From the NCBI RefSeq assembly GCF_016907085.1, contig NZ_JAFBBJ010000001.1, positions 248,001-312,000 of the forward strand: DNA of 64,000 bases, read 5' to 3'. The DNA is from Clavibacter michiganensis (GTDB taxonomy: Bacteria > Actinomycetota > Actinomycetes > Actinomycetales > Microbacteriaceae). Below are positions 1-8,422 of this stretch, piece after piece. The translations under genes were made by a program, and so were the position numbers. The notes beneath the pieces are model-generated. The model had not been told where the DNA came from. It searched no databases and was given only the letters and a program-made list of their open reading frames with translations. The first letter of the stretch is position 1. Each line of letters begins with the position of its first letter.

Positions 1-397
1 CGGGCATCACGGCGAGGCTCATGGCCGCGAGGACGACGCCCGTCGTGCTCGGGTGCGCCGCGGATCCGCCCGCCAGGGCCATGACGGCGTCCACGCTCAC
101 GTAAGCGGCGAGCCCGAGGAACGACACGGCGATGAGCCGCAGGGCCGTGCGCTCGCGCGCCTCCGGATCCGGCGCGGAGAACTGCCAGGCGACGGCGGAC
201 GCGGCGAGCACCTCCACGATCGAGTCGAGCCCGAAGGCCACGAGCGCGGTCGACGACGCGACGGCGCCCGCCGTGAGCGCGACCACGGCCTCGACCGCGT
301 TCCACGCGATGGTGCCCGCGACGATCCAGCGGATGCGGCGGCGCAGCACGTCGCGGTGCGCGACCGTGAGCCCCGGCGCGGACGCGAGGCCGCTCAC
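1..397 (-). CDS. Cation efflux (CDF-like) transporter, partial
   Basis: The gene starts with GTG at 397 and runs off the left edge, so the C-terminus is missing. The visible 132 residues hold hydrophobic segments with the pattern NAVEAVVALTAG followed by FGLDSIVE. This matches the N-terminal half of cation diffusion facilitator-like transporters, where the Asp/Glu of the FGLDS-x-x-E stretch lie in membrane helices lining the metal path. The start overlaps the stop of the upstream CmtR-type regulator by 4 bp (GTGA), so the two are translationally coupled. From that context the substrate is likely a divalent or soft metal such as Cd, Zn or Pb. The substrate is inferred; membership of the family is fairly firm. 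Confidence 0.8.
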   Translation of the reverse strand, partial: MSGLASAPGLTVAHRDVLRRRIRWIVAGTIAWNAVEAVVALTAGAVASSTALVAFGLDSIVEVLAASAVAWQFSAPDPEARERTALRLIAVSFLGLAAYVSVDAVMALAGGSAAHPSTTGVVLAAMSLAVMP

Positions 398-747
398 GCG
401 CCCGCCTCGCAGCAGCCGGGATCGCAGAGCGCCGGATCCGCGCACGCCCGGTCGTCGTCCACCGCGAGCACGACCTCCACGAGCGCGCCGAGGCCGCGGG
501 CGATGCGCGGATCCTGGATCTCGTAGCGCGTGCTCCGCCCCTCGGGCACCGTGCGGACGATGCCGCAGCCGCGCAGGCAGGCGAGGTGGTTGGACACGTT
601 CTGCCGCGTGAGGCCGAGCCGGTCGGCGAGCAGCGCGGGGTAGGCGGGCTCGTCGAGGAGCTCCAGCAGGATCCGGGACCGCGTGGGGTCCGCGAGCGCC
701 CGGCCGAGCCGGGTCATGACGTCGAGGCGGGGAGCGAGGGCGGGCAC
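394..747 (-). CDS. cmtR: CmtR-type ArsR-family metal sensor and repressor
   Basis: A 117-residue winged-helix protein that should repress its own operon and release DNA on binding metal. With the GTG start at 747, cysteines fall at residues 57, 61 and 102, the same numbers as the Cd(II)/Pb(II) ligands known for Mycobacterium tuberculosis CmtR. The core LGRALADPTRSRIL and NVSNHLACLRGCG also resembles that protein. Extra cysteines at 108, 112 and 113 form a Cys-rich tail. A TACCGT hexamer lies 6 nt before the GTG, which fits a leaderless transcript and supports this start over the ATG at 717. A perfect palindrome overlaps that hexamer. The efflux transporter follows with a 4-bp overlap. Confidence 0.88.
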   Translation of the reverse strand: MPALAPRLDVMTRLGRALADPTRSRILLELLDEPAYPALLADRLGLTRQNVSNHLACLRGCGIVRTVPEGRSTRYEIQDPRIARGLGALVEVVLAVDDDRACADPALCDPGCCEAGA

Positions 748-754
748 GCGACGA

Positions 755-776
755 CGGTACAGCGTCGGCTGTACCG
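755..776. promoter_or_regulatory. Palindromic operator overlapping the cmtR -10 element
   Basis: Two perfect 9-bp arms (755-763 CGGTACAGC and 768-776 GCTGTACCG) are separated by 4 bp. The left arm overlaps the presumed -10 hexamer of cmtR (TACCGT on the minus strand, 754-759), 6 nt upstream of its GTG start. A bound dimer would block the promoter, as expected for an autoregulated ArsR-family repressor. The arrangement is seen in the sequence; binding is inferred. Confidence 0.75.
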
Positions 777-856
777 AAGGCCAGCGTCCGCCCACCGTGG
801 TCTGCCAGGATCGAGGGACGCGCCGACATGCGGCCGACATCCCGACCGGAGGATCC

Positions 857-1294
857 ATGCCCGAGCGCATCCCGCACGTCGTCTTCGTCTGCGCCCGCAA
901 CGGCGGCAAGTCCCAGCTCGCGGCGGCCCTCATGCGCCACGCGGCGGGCGACGCCGTCGCCGTCACGTCGGCGGGGACGGATCCCGGCACCTCGCTCAAC
1001 GCGCTCGCCGTGGAGTCGCTCGCCGAGCTCGGCATCGACGTGGCGGGCGAGCGCCCGAAGCCGCTCACCGACGACATGGTGCGCCAGGCCGACCTCGTGG
1101 TCGTGCTCGGCGCGGAGGCGCACGTGGACGGCGACCAGGACGTCGCGGTCGAGACGTGGATCACGGACGAGCCGTCCGAGCGCGGCATCGACGGCATGGA
1201 GCGGATGCGGCTCGTGCGCGACGACATCCGCGCGCGCGTCGAGGAGCTGCGCGGCCGTCTCGGCGTCGTCGCGGGCGAGCCGGACGCGCGCTAG
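857..1294 (+). CDS. Low-molecular-weight phosphatase / ArsC-like protein
   Basis: A 145-residue cytosolic protein of the LMW tyrosine phosphatase fold, to which mycothiol-linked arsenate reductases also belong. The P-loop CARNGGKS lies at residues 12-19 and the general-acid region ITDEPSERG near residue 120. The usual catalytic Arg of the CX5R signature is Lys18 here, a change I recall from an actinobacterial subgroup annotated as low molecular weight phosphatase. GGAGGA lies just before the ATG, so translation is leadered. It is divergent from the metal-resistance operon, with the operator between them. The stop codon shares a CTAG with the convergent TetR gene. Arsenate reduction is possible but not shown. 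Confidence 0.75.
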   Translation: MPERIPHVVFVCARNGGKSQLAAALMRHAAGDAVAVTSAGTDPGTSLNALAVESLAELGIDVAGERPKPLTDDMVRQADLVVVLGAEAHVDGDQDVAVETWITDEPSERGIDGMERMRLVRDDIRARVEELRGRLGVVAGEPDAR

Positions 1295-1917
1295 GCGTCG
1301 ACGGACGCGCGCCGGTCGACGCGGCGGGCGACGAGCGCGTCGACGTGCCGCTCGAGGACGCCGAGCGCGCGGGCGCTCCGGGCCGGATCCGGCTCCTCCA
1401 CCAACAGCTGCAGCGCGAGCCCCGCGAGGAGCGCCTGCAGGTGGTCGGCCTCGGCCTCGGGATCCGCGTCGGGCCGCAGCAGCCCCGCCGCGCGCAGCTG
1501 CGCGAGCTGCTCCAGGCACGTCTCGCGGGCGGCCGCGTGGGCGGCGGCCCGCACCTCCCGCAGCCGCGGATGCGAGGCCGCGTCGGCGAGGAGCGCCGCG
1601 GAGACCTCGGCCTCGGCGCGGCGCGCGTCGTCGAGCGGCAGGTGCTCCGCGAGGATCCGCACGGCCCGGCGTCGCGCGTCCGGATCGGTGCGCCGCGCCC
1701 GGATGCGGCCCTCGACGCGGCGAGCGACGAGCGCGGTCGCGTGCGCGACCAGGTCGATGCGGCTGGGGAAGCTGTGGCGCAGGGATCCGGTCGAGAGGCT
1801 CGCCTCGGCGGCGACCGTGCGGACCGAGACGCCGCTCGCGCCCTCGCGTCGGATCACCCGCCAGACCGCCTCGGCGAGCTCGTCCTCGCGGCGGGCGTGG
1901 TCGATCAGGCGGGGCAT
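1291..1917 (-). CDS. TetR-family transcriptional regulator
   Basis: 208 residues. The N-terminal helix-turn-helix (about residues 28-56, GVSVRTVAAEASLSTGSLRHSF) is typical of TetR regulators. The rest is a helical ligand-binding domain without a recognisable specificity. The start at 1917 is chosen because a TACCGT hexamer (1924-1929, minus) sits 6 nt upstream. It is divergent from the carboxylesterase at 1995, so that gene or its own promoter is a likely target. The ligand is unknown. Confidence 0.85.
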   Translation of the reverse strand: MPRLIDHARREDELAEAVWRVIRREGASGVSVRTVAAEASLSTGSLRHSFPSRIDLVAHATALVARRVEGRIRARRTDPDARRRAVRILAEHLPLDDARRAEAEVSAALLADAASHPRLREVRAAAHAAARETCLEQLAQLRAAGLLRPDADPEAEADHLQALLAGLALQLLVEEPDPARSARALGVLERHVDALVARRVDRRASVDA

Positions 1918-1923
1918 GGCGTC

Positions 1924-1929
1924 ACGGTA
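1924..1929 (-). promoter_or_regulatory. -10 element of a leaderless TetR gene
   Basis: TACCGT on the minus strand, 6 nt before the ATG at 1917. The 8-mer ACGGTAGC containing it recurs directly at 1978-1985, next to the -10 of the divergent gene. Confidence 0.5.
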
Positions 1930-1981
1930 GCACCGGGATCCATCGTGCTCGCGGGCCTCCCGGCGAACGCCTCCCGAACGG

Positions 1982-1987
1982 TAGCGT
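1982..1987 (+). promoter_or_regulatory. -10 element of a leaderless carboxylesterase gene
   Basis: TAGCGT, 7 nt before the ATG at 1995, with no ribosome binding site between. Confidence 0.5.
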
Positions 1988-1994
1988 CGACCGG

Positions 1995-3311
1995 ATGACC
2001 GCCTTCTCACCGCCCTGCGGCCCCGTCGTCGGCTGGGCGGACGGCGACGTCGTCCGCGCGACCGGCATCCCGTACGCCACGGCCGCCCGCTTCGCGCCGC
2101 CTGTCCCGCACCCCGACTGGACGGAGCCGCGCGACGCGACCGCCTGGGCGCCCGCGTGCCCGCAGCCGCCCATGGAGGCGCTCGACGCCGTGCTCGGGAG
2201 CTTCGCCTCGCTGGAGGTGGACGAGGACTGCCTGCGCGTGTCCGTCACGATGCCGCGCGACGTGCGCCCCGGCGACGCGCTGCCGGTCATGGTCTGGATC
2301 CACGGGGGCTCGTACGTGTCCGGCGCGGGGGACGTGCCGATCATGGATCCCGCCGCCCTCGTCGCCGAGCAGCGCGTCGTGGTCGTCACGGTCACCTACC
2401 GGCTCGGCCTCCTCGGCTACCTCGGCGACGGCCGCGACCGGCCGGCGAACCTCGGCGTCCTCGACCAGCTGGAGGCGTTCCGCTGGGTCGCGCGCAACAT
2501 CCGCGCGTTCGGCGGGGATCCTGGCCGCGTCACGGCCTTCGGGCAGTCGGCGGGCGGTGATGCTGTCGCGCATCTGATGGCCGTGCCCGAGGCCGCGGGC
2601 CTGTTCCGCCGGGCGATCGTGCAGAGCGCGCCGCTCGGCATCTCGCGGGGCCGGCGCCGCATGGCCGACGCGATGGCGCGCGCCTCCCGCGGGCTCACGG
2701 CCGACATGCCCGTGGCGGAGGTGCTCGCCCGACAGGCGGAGGTCGAGCGCGTCGCCGCGCCGTTCGGGCTGCTCGGCGCGATGCCGTTCGGCACGCAGTA
2801 CGGGCACGCGCCGCTGCCGAGCGAGGCCGGGATCGACGCGGCGTGGGACGCCGCGGCGCCCGGCGTCGACGTGCTCATCGGCAACACGGCCGAGGAGGCG
2901 CGGCTGTTCCTGCCGGGGATCCCGTGGCTCGCGCGCCTCACGCGGCTCCCGGTCGTGGGCCCGCTCGTACGCCGCGCGGCCGTGGCAGCGGTCACGGGCA
3001 TCGTCTACGGGATCCCCGCGCGCCGCTTCGCCCGCCGTCACGCGCGCGCCGGCGGCACGGCCCACCGCTACGTGATCCAGTGGTCGGCACCGGGCAGCGC
3101 GTTCGGCGCCGCGCACACCGTGGACCTGCCGCTCCTCTTCGGCGACGAGGAGGCGTGGCGCGGCGCCGGCCTCCTCGCGGGCGCCGACTGGGACGGCATC
3201 CAGCGCGACGCCCGCCGCGTGCGGCAGGTCTGGGGCGACTTCGCGCGCGGGCGGATCCCGACGCGGCAGCTGATCCCGGGCGTGCTGGAGCTGCGGCGCG
3301 TGCGCGGCTGA
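1995..3311 (+). CDS. Type B carboxylesterase/lipase
   Basis: 438 residues of the cholinesterase-like alpha/beta hydrolase family. The oxyanion-hole HGG is at 103-105, the nucleophile elbow GQSAGG has Ser185, the acid is probably the Glu in NTAEEARLF near 300, and the base is His in AAHTVDLPLLFG near 373. The early EDCL motif of this family is also present. It hydrolyses carboxylic esters; the substrate is not predictable. No signal peptide is seen, so it is probably cytosolic. It is divergent from the TetR gene, which may control it. The length is slightly short for the family. Confidence 0.88.
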   Translation: MTAFSPPCGPVVGWADGDVVRATGIPYATAARFAPPVPHPDWTEPRDATAWAPACPQPPMEALDAVLGSFASLEVDEDCLRVSVTMPRDVRPGDALPVMVWIHGGSYVSGAGDVPIMDPAALVAEQRVVVVTVTYRLGLLGYLGDGRDRPANLGVLDQLEAFRWVARNIRAFGGDPGRVTAFGQSAGGDAVAHLMAVPEAAGLFRRAIVQSAPLGISRGRRRMADAMARASRGLTADMPVAEVLARQAEVERVAAPFGLLGAMPFGTQYGHAPLPSEAGIDAAWDAAAPGVDVLIGNTAEEARLFLPGIPWLARLTRLPVVGPLVRRAAVAAVTGIVYGIPARRFARRHARAGGTAHRYVIQWSAPGSAFGAAHTVDLPLLFGDEEAWRGAGLLAGADWDGIQRDARRVRQVWGDFARGRIPTRQLIPGVLELRRVRG

Positions 3312-3327
3312 GGCGAGCCGGGGGACC

Positions 3328-4179
3328 TCAGAGCAGGGCGGTGATCGCAGCGGCGACCACGTCCGGATCCGTGATCGGGACCATGTGCTCGGACCTCGGT
3401 GCCGGAATCCATGCGCCCTGCGCGAAGGCCGCAGCCGACGCCCGGTGCGCGCGCACGAGTTCGCGCCGCTGGCCGCGGGTGAGCGGGCCCGCGGTCGTGC
3501 CGGAGATGACGCGCACGGGGATGCCCGGGAGCGGGGAGCCGGAAACGACGAGCCCAGCGAGCCCCGGCAGCAGGTGCCGCTGCTCCGCGGCGGTCGCGCG
3601 CGCCGCCCGCACCGAGCCGGCGGCGTCGGCGGCCGCCCCGAGGAGCGGTTCCGGGAGGCCCGCGAGTGCGATCCGGTGCAGCCGTCGCAGGGGGCCGAGC
3701 CGCGCCAGCGGCACGAGCAGCGCCGCCTGCGTGGCGAATCCGAGGCGTGCGACGGGGGACACGTAGACGCGGGCGCGCTCGTCGCTCGGATCCACCAGCA
3801 CGACGCCGGAGGTCGGCACCCCGCGCGCGATCCGCCGCGCCGCCGCGACGCGCACGACGGGCCCGCCCCAGCTGTGCCCGGCGAGCACGAGACGGCGGTG
3901 CGGGAACGCGGCGACGACCGCCTCGAGGTCGTCGGCGAGCCGGGCGAGGTCGCGGGGTGCGGGATCCGGGTCGCTGCCGCCGAGGCCCGCGCGGTCGTAG
4001 GCGACGACGCGGTGGGTGCGGGCGACGATCCCGTGCACGAGCCCCCAGGTCAGCCCGCTGCCGCCGAGGCCCGCTTCCAGCACCACGAGGTCGTCGCCGT
4101 CGCCCGCGACCATCGCGCTGAGGCGGCGGCCGACCGCCGTGGTGACCGTGACGTCGCGCCCGAGGAGGCCGGCGGTCAC
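3328..4179 (-). CDS. Alpha/beta hydrolase
   Basis: 283 residues with an alpha/beta hydrolase fold: LEAGLGGSG at the oxyanion loop (35-43), the nucleophile elbow GHSWGG (Ser103), Asp in VLVDPSDE, and a C-terminal His in SEHMVPITDP near 262. The GTG start at 4179 overlaps the GNAT stop by 4 bp (GTGA), so the pair forms a two-gene operon. Substrate unknown; serine hydrolase activity is likely from the triad. Confidence 0.82.
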   Translation of the reverse strand: MTAGLLGRDVTVTTAVGRRLSAMVAGDGDDLVVLEAGLGGSGLTWGLVHGIVARTHRVVAYDRAGLGGSDPDPAPRDLARLADDLEAVVAAFPHRRLVLAGHSWGGPVVRVAAARRIARGVPTSGVVLVDPSDERARVYVSPVARLGFATQAALLVPLARLGPLRRLHRIALAGLPEPLLGAAADAAGSVRAARATAAEQRHLLPGLAGLVVSGSPLPGIPVRVISGTTAGPLTRGQRRELVRAHRASAAAFAQGAWIPAPRSEHMVPITDPDVVAAAITALL

Positions 4180-4742
4180 GCGAGCACCGGCCACGGCTGC
4201 GGCGCCCGGCCGTCGGTCGCGAGGAGACCCGCCAGCCAGTCGTCCTCGCGGCCGTCGCGTCCCATCGCGCCGAGGCGGGCGATCCCCTCGAAGCGGAAGC
4301 CGAGCGCGCGGGCGACGGCGGCGGATCCGGCGTTCCCCGAGTACGCGCGCCACCCGATGCGTGCGAGGGCGAGCCCGGCGGACGCGTCGAACCCGTGGTC
4401 GACGACCGCCGCCGCGGCCTCGCGCATGATCCCGCGGCCGCGCGCGCCCGGCGCCAGCCAGTACCCCATCTCGGCCGCGCCGTCCGCGATGGCGTGCAGC
4501 CCCACGGTGCCCACGAGCTCGCCGCCCTCGAGCACGGCCCAGGTCAGGCGGTCGCCCGACGCCCAGCCGGCGGCGCAGAAGTCGGCCACGTAGGAGACCG
4601 CGTCCTCGCGCGCGTACGGCACGGGGACGGGCACGTAGCGCTGGATCGCCGAGTCCTGGCACGCGGCCGTGATGGCGTCGACGTCGTCGAGCGCGGGCGG
4701 GCGGAGCGTCAGGCGCGGGGTGCGGAGGGTCACGGGATCCAT
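4176..4742 (-). CDS. GNAT N-acetyltransferase, RimJ/RimL-like
   Basis: 188 residues. The N-terminus LRTPRLTLRPPALDDVDAI and the acetyl-CoA loop APGARGRGIMREA (about 98-110) are those of the RimJ/RimL-type GNAT group (acetyltransferase 3 domain). It transfers acetyl from acetyl-CoA to a protein N-terminus or small amine; the substrate cannot be told. It leads an operon with the downstream hydrolase. A TAGCGT hexamer lies 6 nt before the ATG. Confidence 0.87.
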   Translation of the reverse strand: MDPVTLRTPRLTLRPPALDDVDAITAACQDSAIQRYVPVPVPYAREDAVSYVADFCAAGWASGDRLTWAVLEGGELVGTVGLHAIADGAAEMGYWLAPGARGRGIMREAAAAVVDHGFDASAGLALARIGWRAYSGNAGSAAVARALGFRFEGIARLGAMGRDGREDDWLAGLLATDGRAPQPWPVLA

Positions 4743-4748
4743 CGGGCC

Positions 4749-4754
4749 ACGCTA
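4749..4754 (-). promoter_or_regulatory. -10 element of a leaderless GNAT gene
   Basis: TAGCGT on the minus strand, 6 nt before the ATG at 4742. Confidence 0.5.
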
Positions 4755-4790
4755 CCGGCCGGGCACCCGCGATCCGCCGCCGGACGCGAC

Positions 4791-4826
4791 GACGGCCCGC
4801 CGCCTCCGGAGAGGCGACGGGCCGTC
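4791..4826 (-). terminator. Terminator hairpin after the DEAD-box helicase
   Basis: Arms GACGGCCCG-C-CGCCTC and GAGGCG-A-CGGGCCGTC with a CGGA loop, one internal mismatch. It sits 15 bp past the helicase stop. Confidence 0.7.
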
Positions 4827-4841
4827 GAGGCGATCAGCGGA

Positions 4842-6602
4842 TCAGTCGCGCGGCTTCCGCCCGCGACGTTCCGGGGCCGCACCGCGCTCGGCGGCGCGGG
4901 GGCCGCCGCGGTCGGGGCGGATGTCGATCGGGCGCCCGTTGATGACCGTACTGGCGAGCCGGTCGATCTTGTCCTGCGGCAGCCCGGCCGGCAGCTCGAC
5001 GAGCGAGAAGTCGGGGCGGATGTCGATGTGGCCGAAGTCCTCGCGGCTGAAGCCGCCCTCGTTGGCGAGCGCGCCGACGATCTGGCGGGGCTCGACGCGG
5101 TGGCGGCGGCCGACGTCGATGCGGTACGTCGCCATGTTGCCGCTGCCGCGCGCGGGACGGGCGCGACGCTCGCCGCGGTCGTCGCCGTCGCGGGACGGGC
5201 GGTCGTCGCGGCGCTCGCGCTCGACTCGGGGCGGACGGAGGTCGTCGGCCGAGAGCAGCAGCGGGGTGTCGCCCTGCGCGACGATCGCGAGCGCGGCGGC
5301 CACGTCGGACTCGACGACGTCGTGGTGGTTCACGTAGTGGCCCACGATGTCCCGGAACGCGTCCAGGCGCTCGCGGTCGGCGAGGGCCGCGGTGATCGCG
5401 TCGTCGAAGCGCGAGAGGCGCGTGACGTTCACGTCCTCCGCGCTCGGCATGCGCATCTCGGTGAGCGGCTGGCGCGTGGCCCGCTCGATCGCGGTGAGGA
5501 GGCGGCGCTCGCGCGGCGTGACGAAGCTGATCGCCGCGCCGCTGCGTCCGGCGCGACCCGTGCGGCCGATGCGGTGCACGTACGACTCGGTGTCGATCGG
5601 GATGTCGTAGTTGACGACGTGGCTGATCCGGTCGACGTCGAGGCCGCGGGCCGCGACGTCCGTGGCCACGAGGATGTCGAGCTTGCCCGACTTCAGCTGC
5701 TCCACCGTGCGCTCGCACTGCGCCTGCGCGACGTCGCCCGAGATGGCGGCCGCCGCGTACCCGCGGGCCCGGAGCTTCTCGGCGAGCGTCTCCGTCTCGT
5801 TCTTGGTGCGGACGAACACGATCATGCCCTCGAAGTTCTCGGTCTCGAGGATGCGCGTCAAGGCGTCGACCTTCTGCGGGTACGACACCATCAGGTACCG
5901 CTGCGTGGTGTTCGCCGAGGTCGTGGTCTTGTTCTTGACCGTGATCTCCTCGGGGTCCTGCAGGTACTTGCCCGAGATGCGGCGGATCTGCGCGGGCATC
6001 GTCGCCGAGAACAGCGCGATCTGCTTCGACTTCGGGGTGTCCGCGAGGATCGTCTCCACGTCCTCCGCGAAGCCCATCTTGAGCATCTCGTCGGCCTCGT
6101 CGAGCACGAGGAACTTGAGCTGCGAGAGGTCGAGCGTGCCCTTGTCGAGGTGGTCCATGATCCGGCCGGGGGTGCCGACGACCACGTGCACGCCGCGGCG
6201 GAGCGCCGACAGCTGCACGCCGTAGCCCTGGCCGCCGTAGACGGGCAGCACGTGCACGCCGCGCATGCCGGACGCGTAGCGCTCGAACGCCTCGCACACC
6301 TGGAGCGCGAGCTCGCGGGTGGGCGCGAGGACGAGGGCCTGCGGGGTCTTCTGGGAGACGTCGAGGTTGGAGAGGATCGGCAGCGCGAACGCTGCCGTCT
6401 TGCCGGTGCCGGTCTGGGCGACGCCGAGGACGTCGCGGCCGGACAGGAGGGAGGGGATCGTGGCGGCCTGGATCGCGGAGGGCGTCTCGTAGCCCACGTC
6501 CTTGAGTGCCTTGAGCACCTGGTCGGAGAGACCGAGGTCGCTGAAGGTCGTGCGGGGGGCGGCGTCCGCGTCGGGGGTGGATGCGGTGTCGTCAGTGCTC
6601 AT
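4842..6602 (-). CDS. deaD: DEAD-box ATP-dependent RNA helicase with DbpA-type RNA-binding tail
   Basis: 586 residues. Visible motifs in order: Walker A AQTGTGKT (62-69), PTREL (94-98), DEAD (168-171), SAT (199-201), ARGLDV (318-323) and HRIGRTGR (343-350). The C-terminal part after about residue 490 (YRIDVGRRHRVEPRQIVGALANEGG onward in pieces) is a DbpA RNA-binding domain, followed by a basic tail. This is the DeaD/CsdA group that unwinds RNA in ribosome assembly, cold adaptation and mRNA turnover in the cytosol. A TACCGT hexamer lies 6 nt before the ATG, and a terminator hairpin follows the gene, so it is monocistronic. Confidence 0.95.
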   Translation of the reverse strand: MSTDDTASTPDADAAPRTTFSDLGLSDQVLKALKDVGYETPSAIQAATIPSLLSGRDVLGVAQTGTGKTAAFALPILSNLDVSQKTPQALVLAPTRELALQVCEAFERYASGMRGVHVLPVYGGQGYGVQLSALRRGVHVVVGTPGRIMDHLDKGTLDLSQLKFLVLDEADEMLKMGFAEDVETILADTPKSKQIALFSATMPAQIRRISGKYLQDPEEITVKNKTTTSANTTQRYLMVSYPQKVDALTRILETENFEGMIVFVRTKNETETLAEKLRARGYAAAAISGDVAQAQCERTVEQLKSGKLDILVATDVAARGLDVDRISHVVNYDIPIDTESYVHRIGRTGRAGRSGAAISFVTPRERRLLTAIERATRQPLTEMRMPSAEDVNVTRLSRFDDAITAALADRERLDAFRDIVGHYVNHHDVVESDVAAALAIVAQGDTPLLLSADDLRPPRVERERRDDRPSRDGDDRGERRARPARGSGNMATYRIDVGRRHRVEPRQIVGALANEGGFSREDFGHIDIRPDFSLVELPAGLPQDKIDRLASTVINGRPIDIRPDRGGPRAAERGAAPERRGRKPRD

Positions 6603-6608
6603 GCCTCA

Positions 6609-6614
6609 ACGGTA
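6609..6614 (-). promoter_or_regulatory. -10 element of a leaderless helicase gene
   Basis: TACCGT on the minus strand, 6 nt before the ATG at 6602. Confidence 0.5.
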
Positions 6615-6694
6615 GGGGGTCGGGGGTGCCTCGGGTCCCACGGCAGGCGGATCGGCGGGCGATCGCGGCGCCGCGAGCTCCGCCGCCGACGACG

Positions 6695-7432
6695 TCAGGC
6701 GGCCGAGACGAGGTCGCGCGCGAGGACGCGTGCGCGGTGGCGCGCGAGCACGGCGGCGACCAGCATGGCGACGGCGGCGCAGGCCGTGCTGGTGGCGACG
6801 ACGCTCTCCGTGTGGATGGGCGTGTCGGAGTAGCTCCCTCCCCAGATCGCCGGCGCGATGACGAAGAGGGCCAGGAGCTGTCCGACGAGGCCGTTGCCGA
6901 GGATCAGCACCGCCCCGAGCGCCTCCCACGCCGTCGCGCCCGGCGCGCGTCCCCGGCGCATCGCCACCGCGACGACCACGGCCCCGGCGAGGCCCAGGAG
7001 GTGGACGCGGAGGTAGGCGTCGCCCAGGGGCGTCGCCGTCCCCGTCAGCCCGGCGACGAGGGCGTTCGTCCCGATCGCCGCGAAGCAGCCGGCGACGAGC
7101 GCGACGCCCAGCACGCCGGTCGCGCCCGTGATCCGCACGGCCCGCGCGACCGCGAGCACCGCGAGGGCGAGCAGGAGCATCCCGATGCCGTGGGTCTCGG
7201 CGGCGTCGCCCAGGGGGACCCAGTCGCGGGAGGGGAAGGAGTGGTCGTACCGCCCGTCCTGCACCCCCGCCTCCGGGTCGTCCCATGATGCGGCGGCGGT
7301 GATCCATCGGGCGGCGGAGGCGTGGAGCTGGAGGGCCGCTGAGGTCGCGAGCAGGGCGGCCGCGACGATGCGCCAGGCGGCGGATGCGCGACGGTGCACG
7401 GGGTGCGCGAGCGGGCGGTCGATCAGGCTCAT
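6695..7432 (-). CDS. Multi-pass membrane protein of unknown function
   Basis: 245 residues with about six hydrophobic helices (roughly 20-40, 84-104, 108-130, 140-160, 170-195, 205-225). The longest external loop, between the first two helices, is polar and contains SWDDPEAGVQDGRYDHSFPSRDW cut across positions 49-71. I do not recognise the family. It could be a DUF-type membrane sensor or a small transporter, but no catalytic motif is visible. It stands alone between the helicase and a convergent-free gap, with a weak TAGTCC hexamer 6 nt before the ATG. Confidence 0.7.
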   Translation of the reverse strand: MSLIDRPLAHPVHRRASAAWRIVAAALLATSAALQLHASAARWITAAASWDDPEAGVQDGRYDHSFPSRDWVPLGDAAETHGIGMLLLALAVLAVARAVRITGATGVLGVALVAGCFAAIGTNALVAGLTGTATPLGDAYLRVHLLGLAGAVVVAVAMRRGRAPGATAWEALGAVLILGNGLVGQLLALFVIAPAIWGGSYSDTPIHTESVVATSTACAAVAMLVAAVLARHRARVLARDLVSAA

Positions 7433-7530
7433 GGCCCAGGACTACCGCACCCGCATACGCCGCGGAGCGACGGGAGGACGTCGAGTCTCCTCACCCGGTG
7501 AATTCCGGGCGGCGCGGACGCGACGGGCGG

Positions 7531-8388
7531 TCAGCGCGGCCGGCGCCCGACGCAGGCCGTGCGGGTGCCGCGGAGGCCGAGGCCCGGGATCCGCGCCAGG
7601 GCGTGCGGGCCGCCGTCGTCGAGGAGGGCGTCGAGGGCCGCGCGGTCGCCCGCGTCGAGGCGGTCGGCGGCGCGGTCGCGGACGCGGGTCAGCCAGGCGC
7701 GGGCGTAGGGGAGGGTCGCGGCGGCGGCGATCGGATCCGCCGGGTCGGGATCGATGGGGAAGGTGCGCGTCTCGACGTCCACCAGCCCGGCCTCCTGCAG
7801 CCACGGCGCCCAATCCGGGTGCGACGGGCCGCCCGTGCCGCCGTGGGTGACGGCGTCGTCGAGGCGGTCGGCGAGGCCCGGGCGACCGAGCGCGGGATCG
7901 AGACGGTCGGGCAGGAAGCGCGGCGGGCCGTCCATCTCGACGACGGCGAGGATCCCGCCGGGCGCGAGCCCGTCGTGCACGCGCGCGAGCAGCCGCGCGG
8001 GGTCGGCCACCTCGTGCAGCATGAGCGACGCCCACACCAGGTCGGCGGGCGGCAGGGCGGGCCAGCCCGCGTCGAGGTCGGCGTGCACGGTGCGGATCCG
8101 GTCGGCGAGGCCGTCGACGACCGCGCGCTCGGCGACCCGCTCGAGCATGGCGGGGCTCGCGTCGACGGCGTGCACCTCCGCCCGCTCGAAGCGCCGCGCG
8201 AGCGCTACCGTCCCGGTGCCGGTCCCCGCGCCCAGGTCGAGGACCACGCGGCCGGCGGTGTCGCGAGCGAGGCGGCGGACCCAGGCGGTCAGCTCGCGCT
8301 GGTGGCCGTGCAGGATCCGGGCGTCGAGGTCGAGCATGCGGGCGAGCGACGGGTCGGCGGGGCCGTGGGCGTGGTGCGGGTGCGTCAT
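7531..8388 (-). CDS. SAM-dependent methyltransferase
   Basis: 285 residues. The SAM-binding motif I VLDLGAGTG lies at 49-57, followed by VHAVDASPAML (motif II) and LVWASLMLHEVADP (post-I region), a class I methyltransferase layout. The substrate is unknown. The start at 8388 puts GGATCC directly before the ATG; an in-frame upstream ATG would add six residues. It is divergent from an XRE-cupin regulator, only 47 bp away, so the two probably share control. Confidence 0.85.
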   Translation of the reverse strand: MTHPHHAHGPADPSLARMLDLDARILHGHQRELTAWVRRLARDTAGRVVLDLGAGTGTGTVALARRFERAEVHAVDASPAMLERVAERAVVDGLADRIRTVHADLDAGWPALPPADLVWASLMLHEVADPARLLARVHDGLAPGGILAVVEMDGPPRFLPDRLDPALGRPGLADRLDDAVTHGGTGGPSHPDWAPWLQEAGLVDVETRTFPIDPDPADPIAAAATLPYARAWLTRVRDRAADRLDAGDRAALDALLDDGGPHALARIPGLGLRGTRTACVGRRPR

Positions 8389-8422
8389 GGATCCAGGCTG
8401 GCGCACCCCTGCTCGCCGCGCA

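Noticed and set aside
4395..6833. An 812-codon plus-strand frame opposite the GNAT and helicase genes
   Set aside because: Antisense shadow of two well-supported genes, with no motif or RBS.
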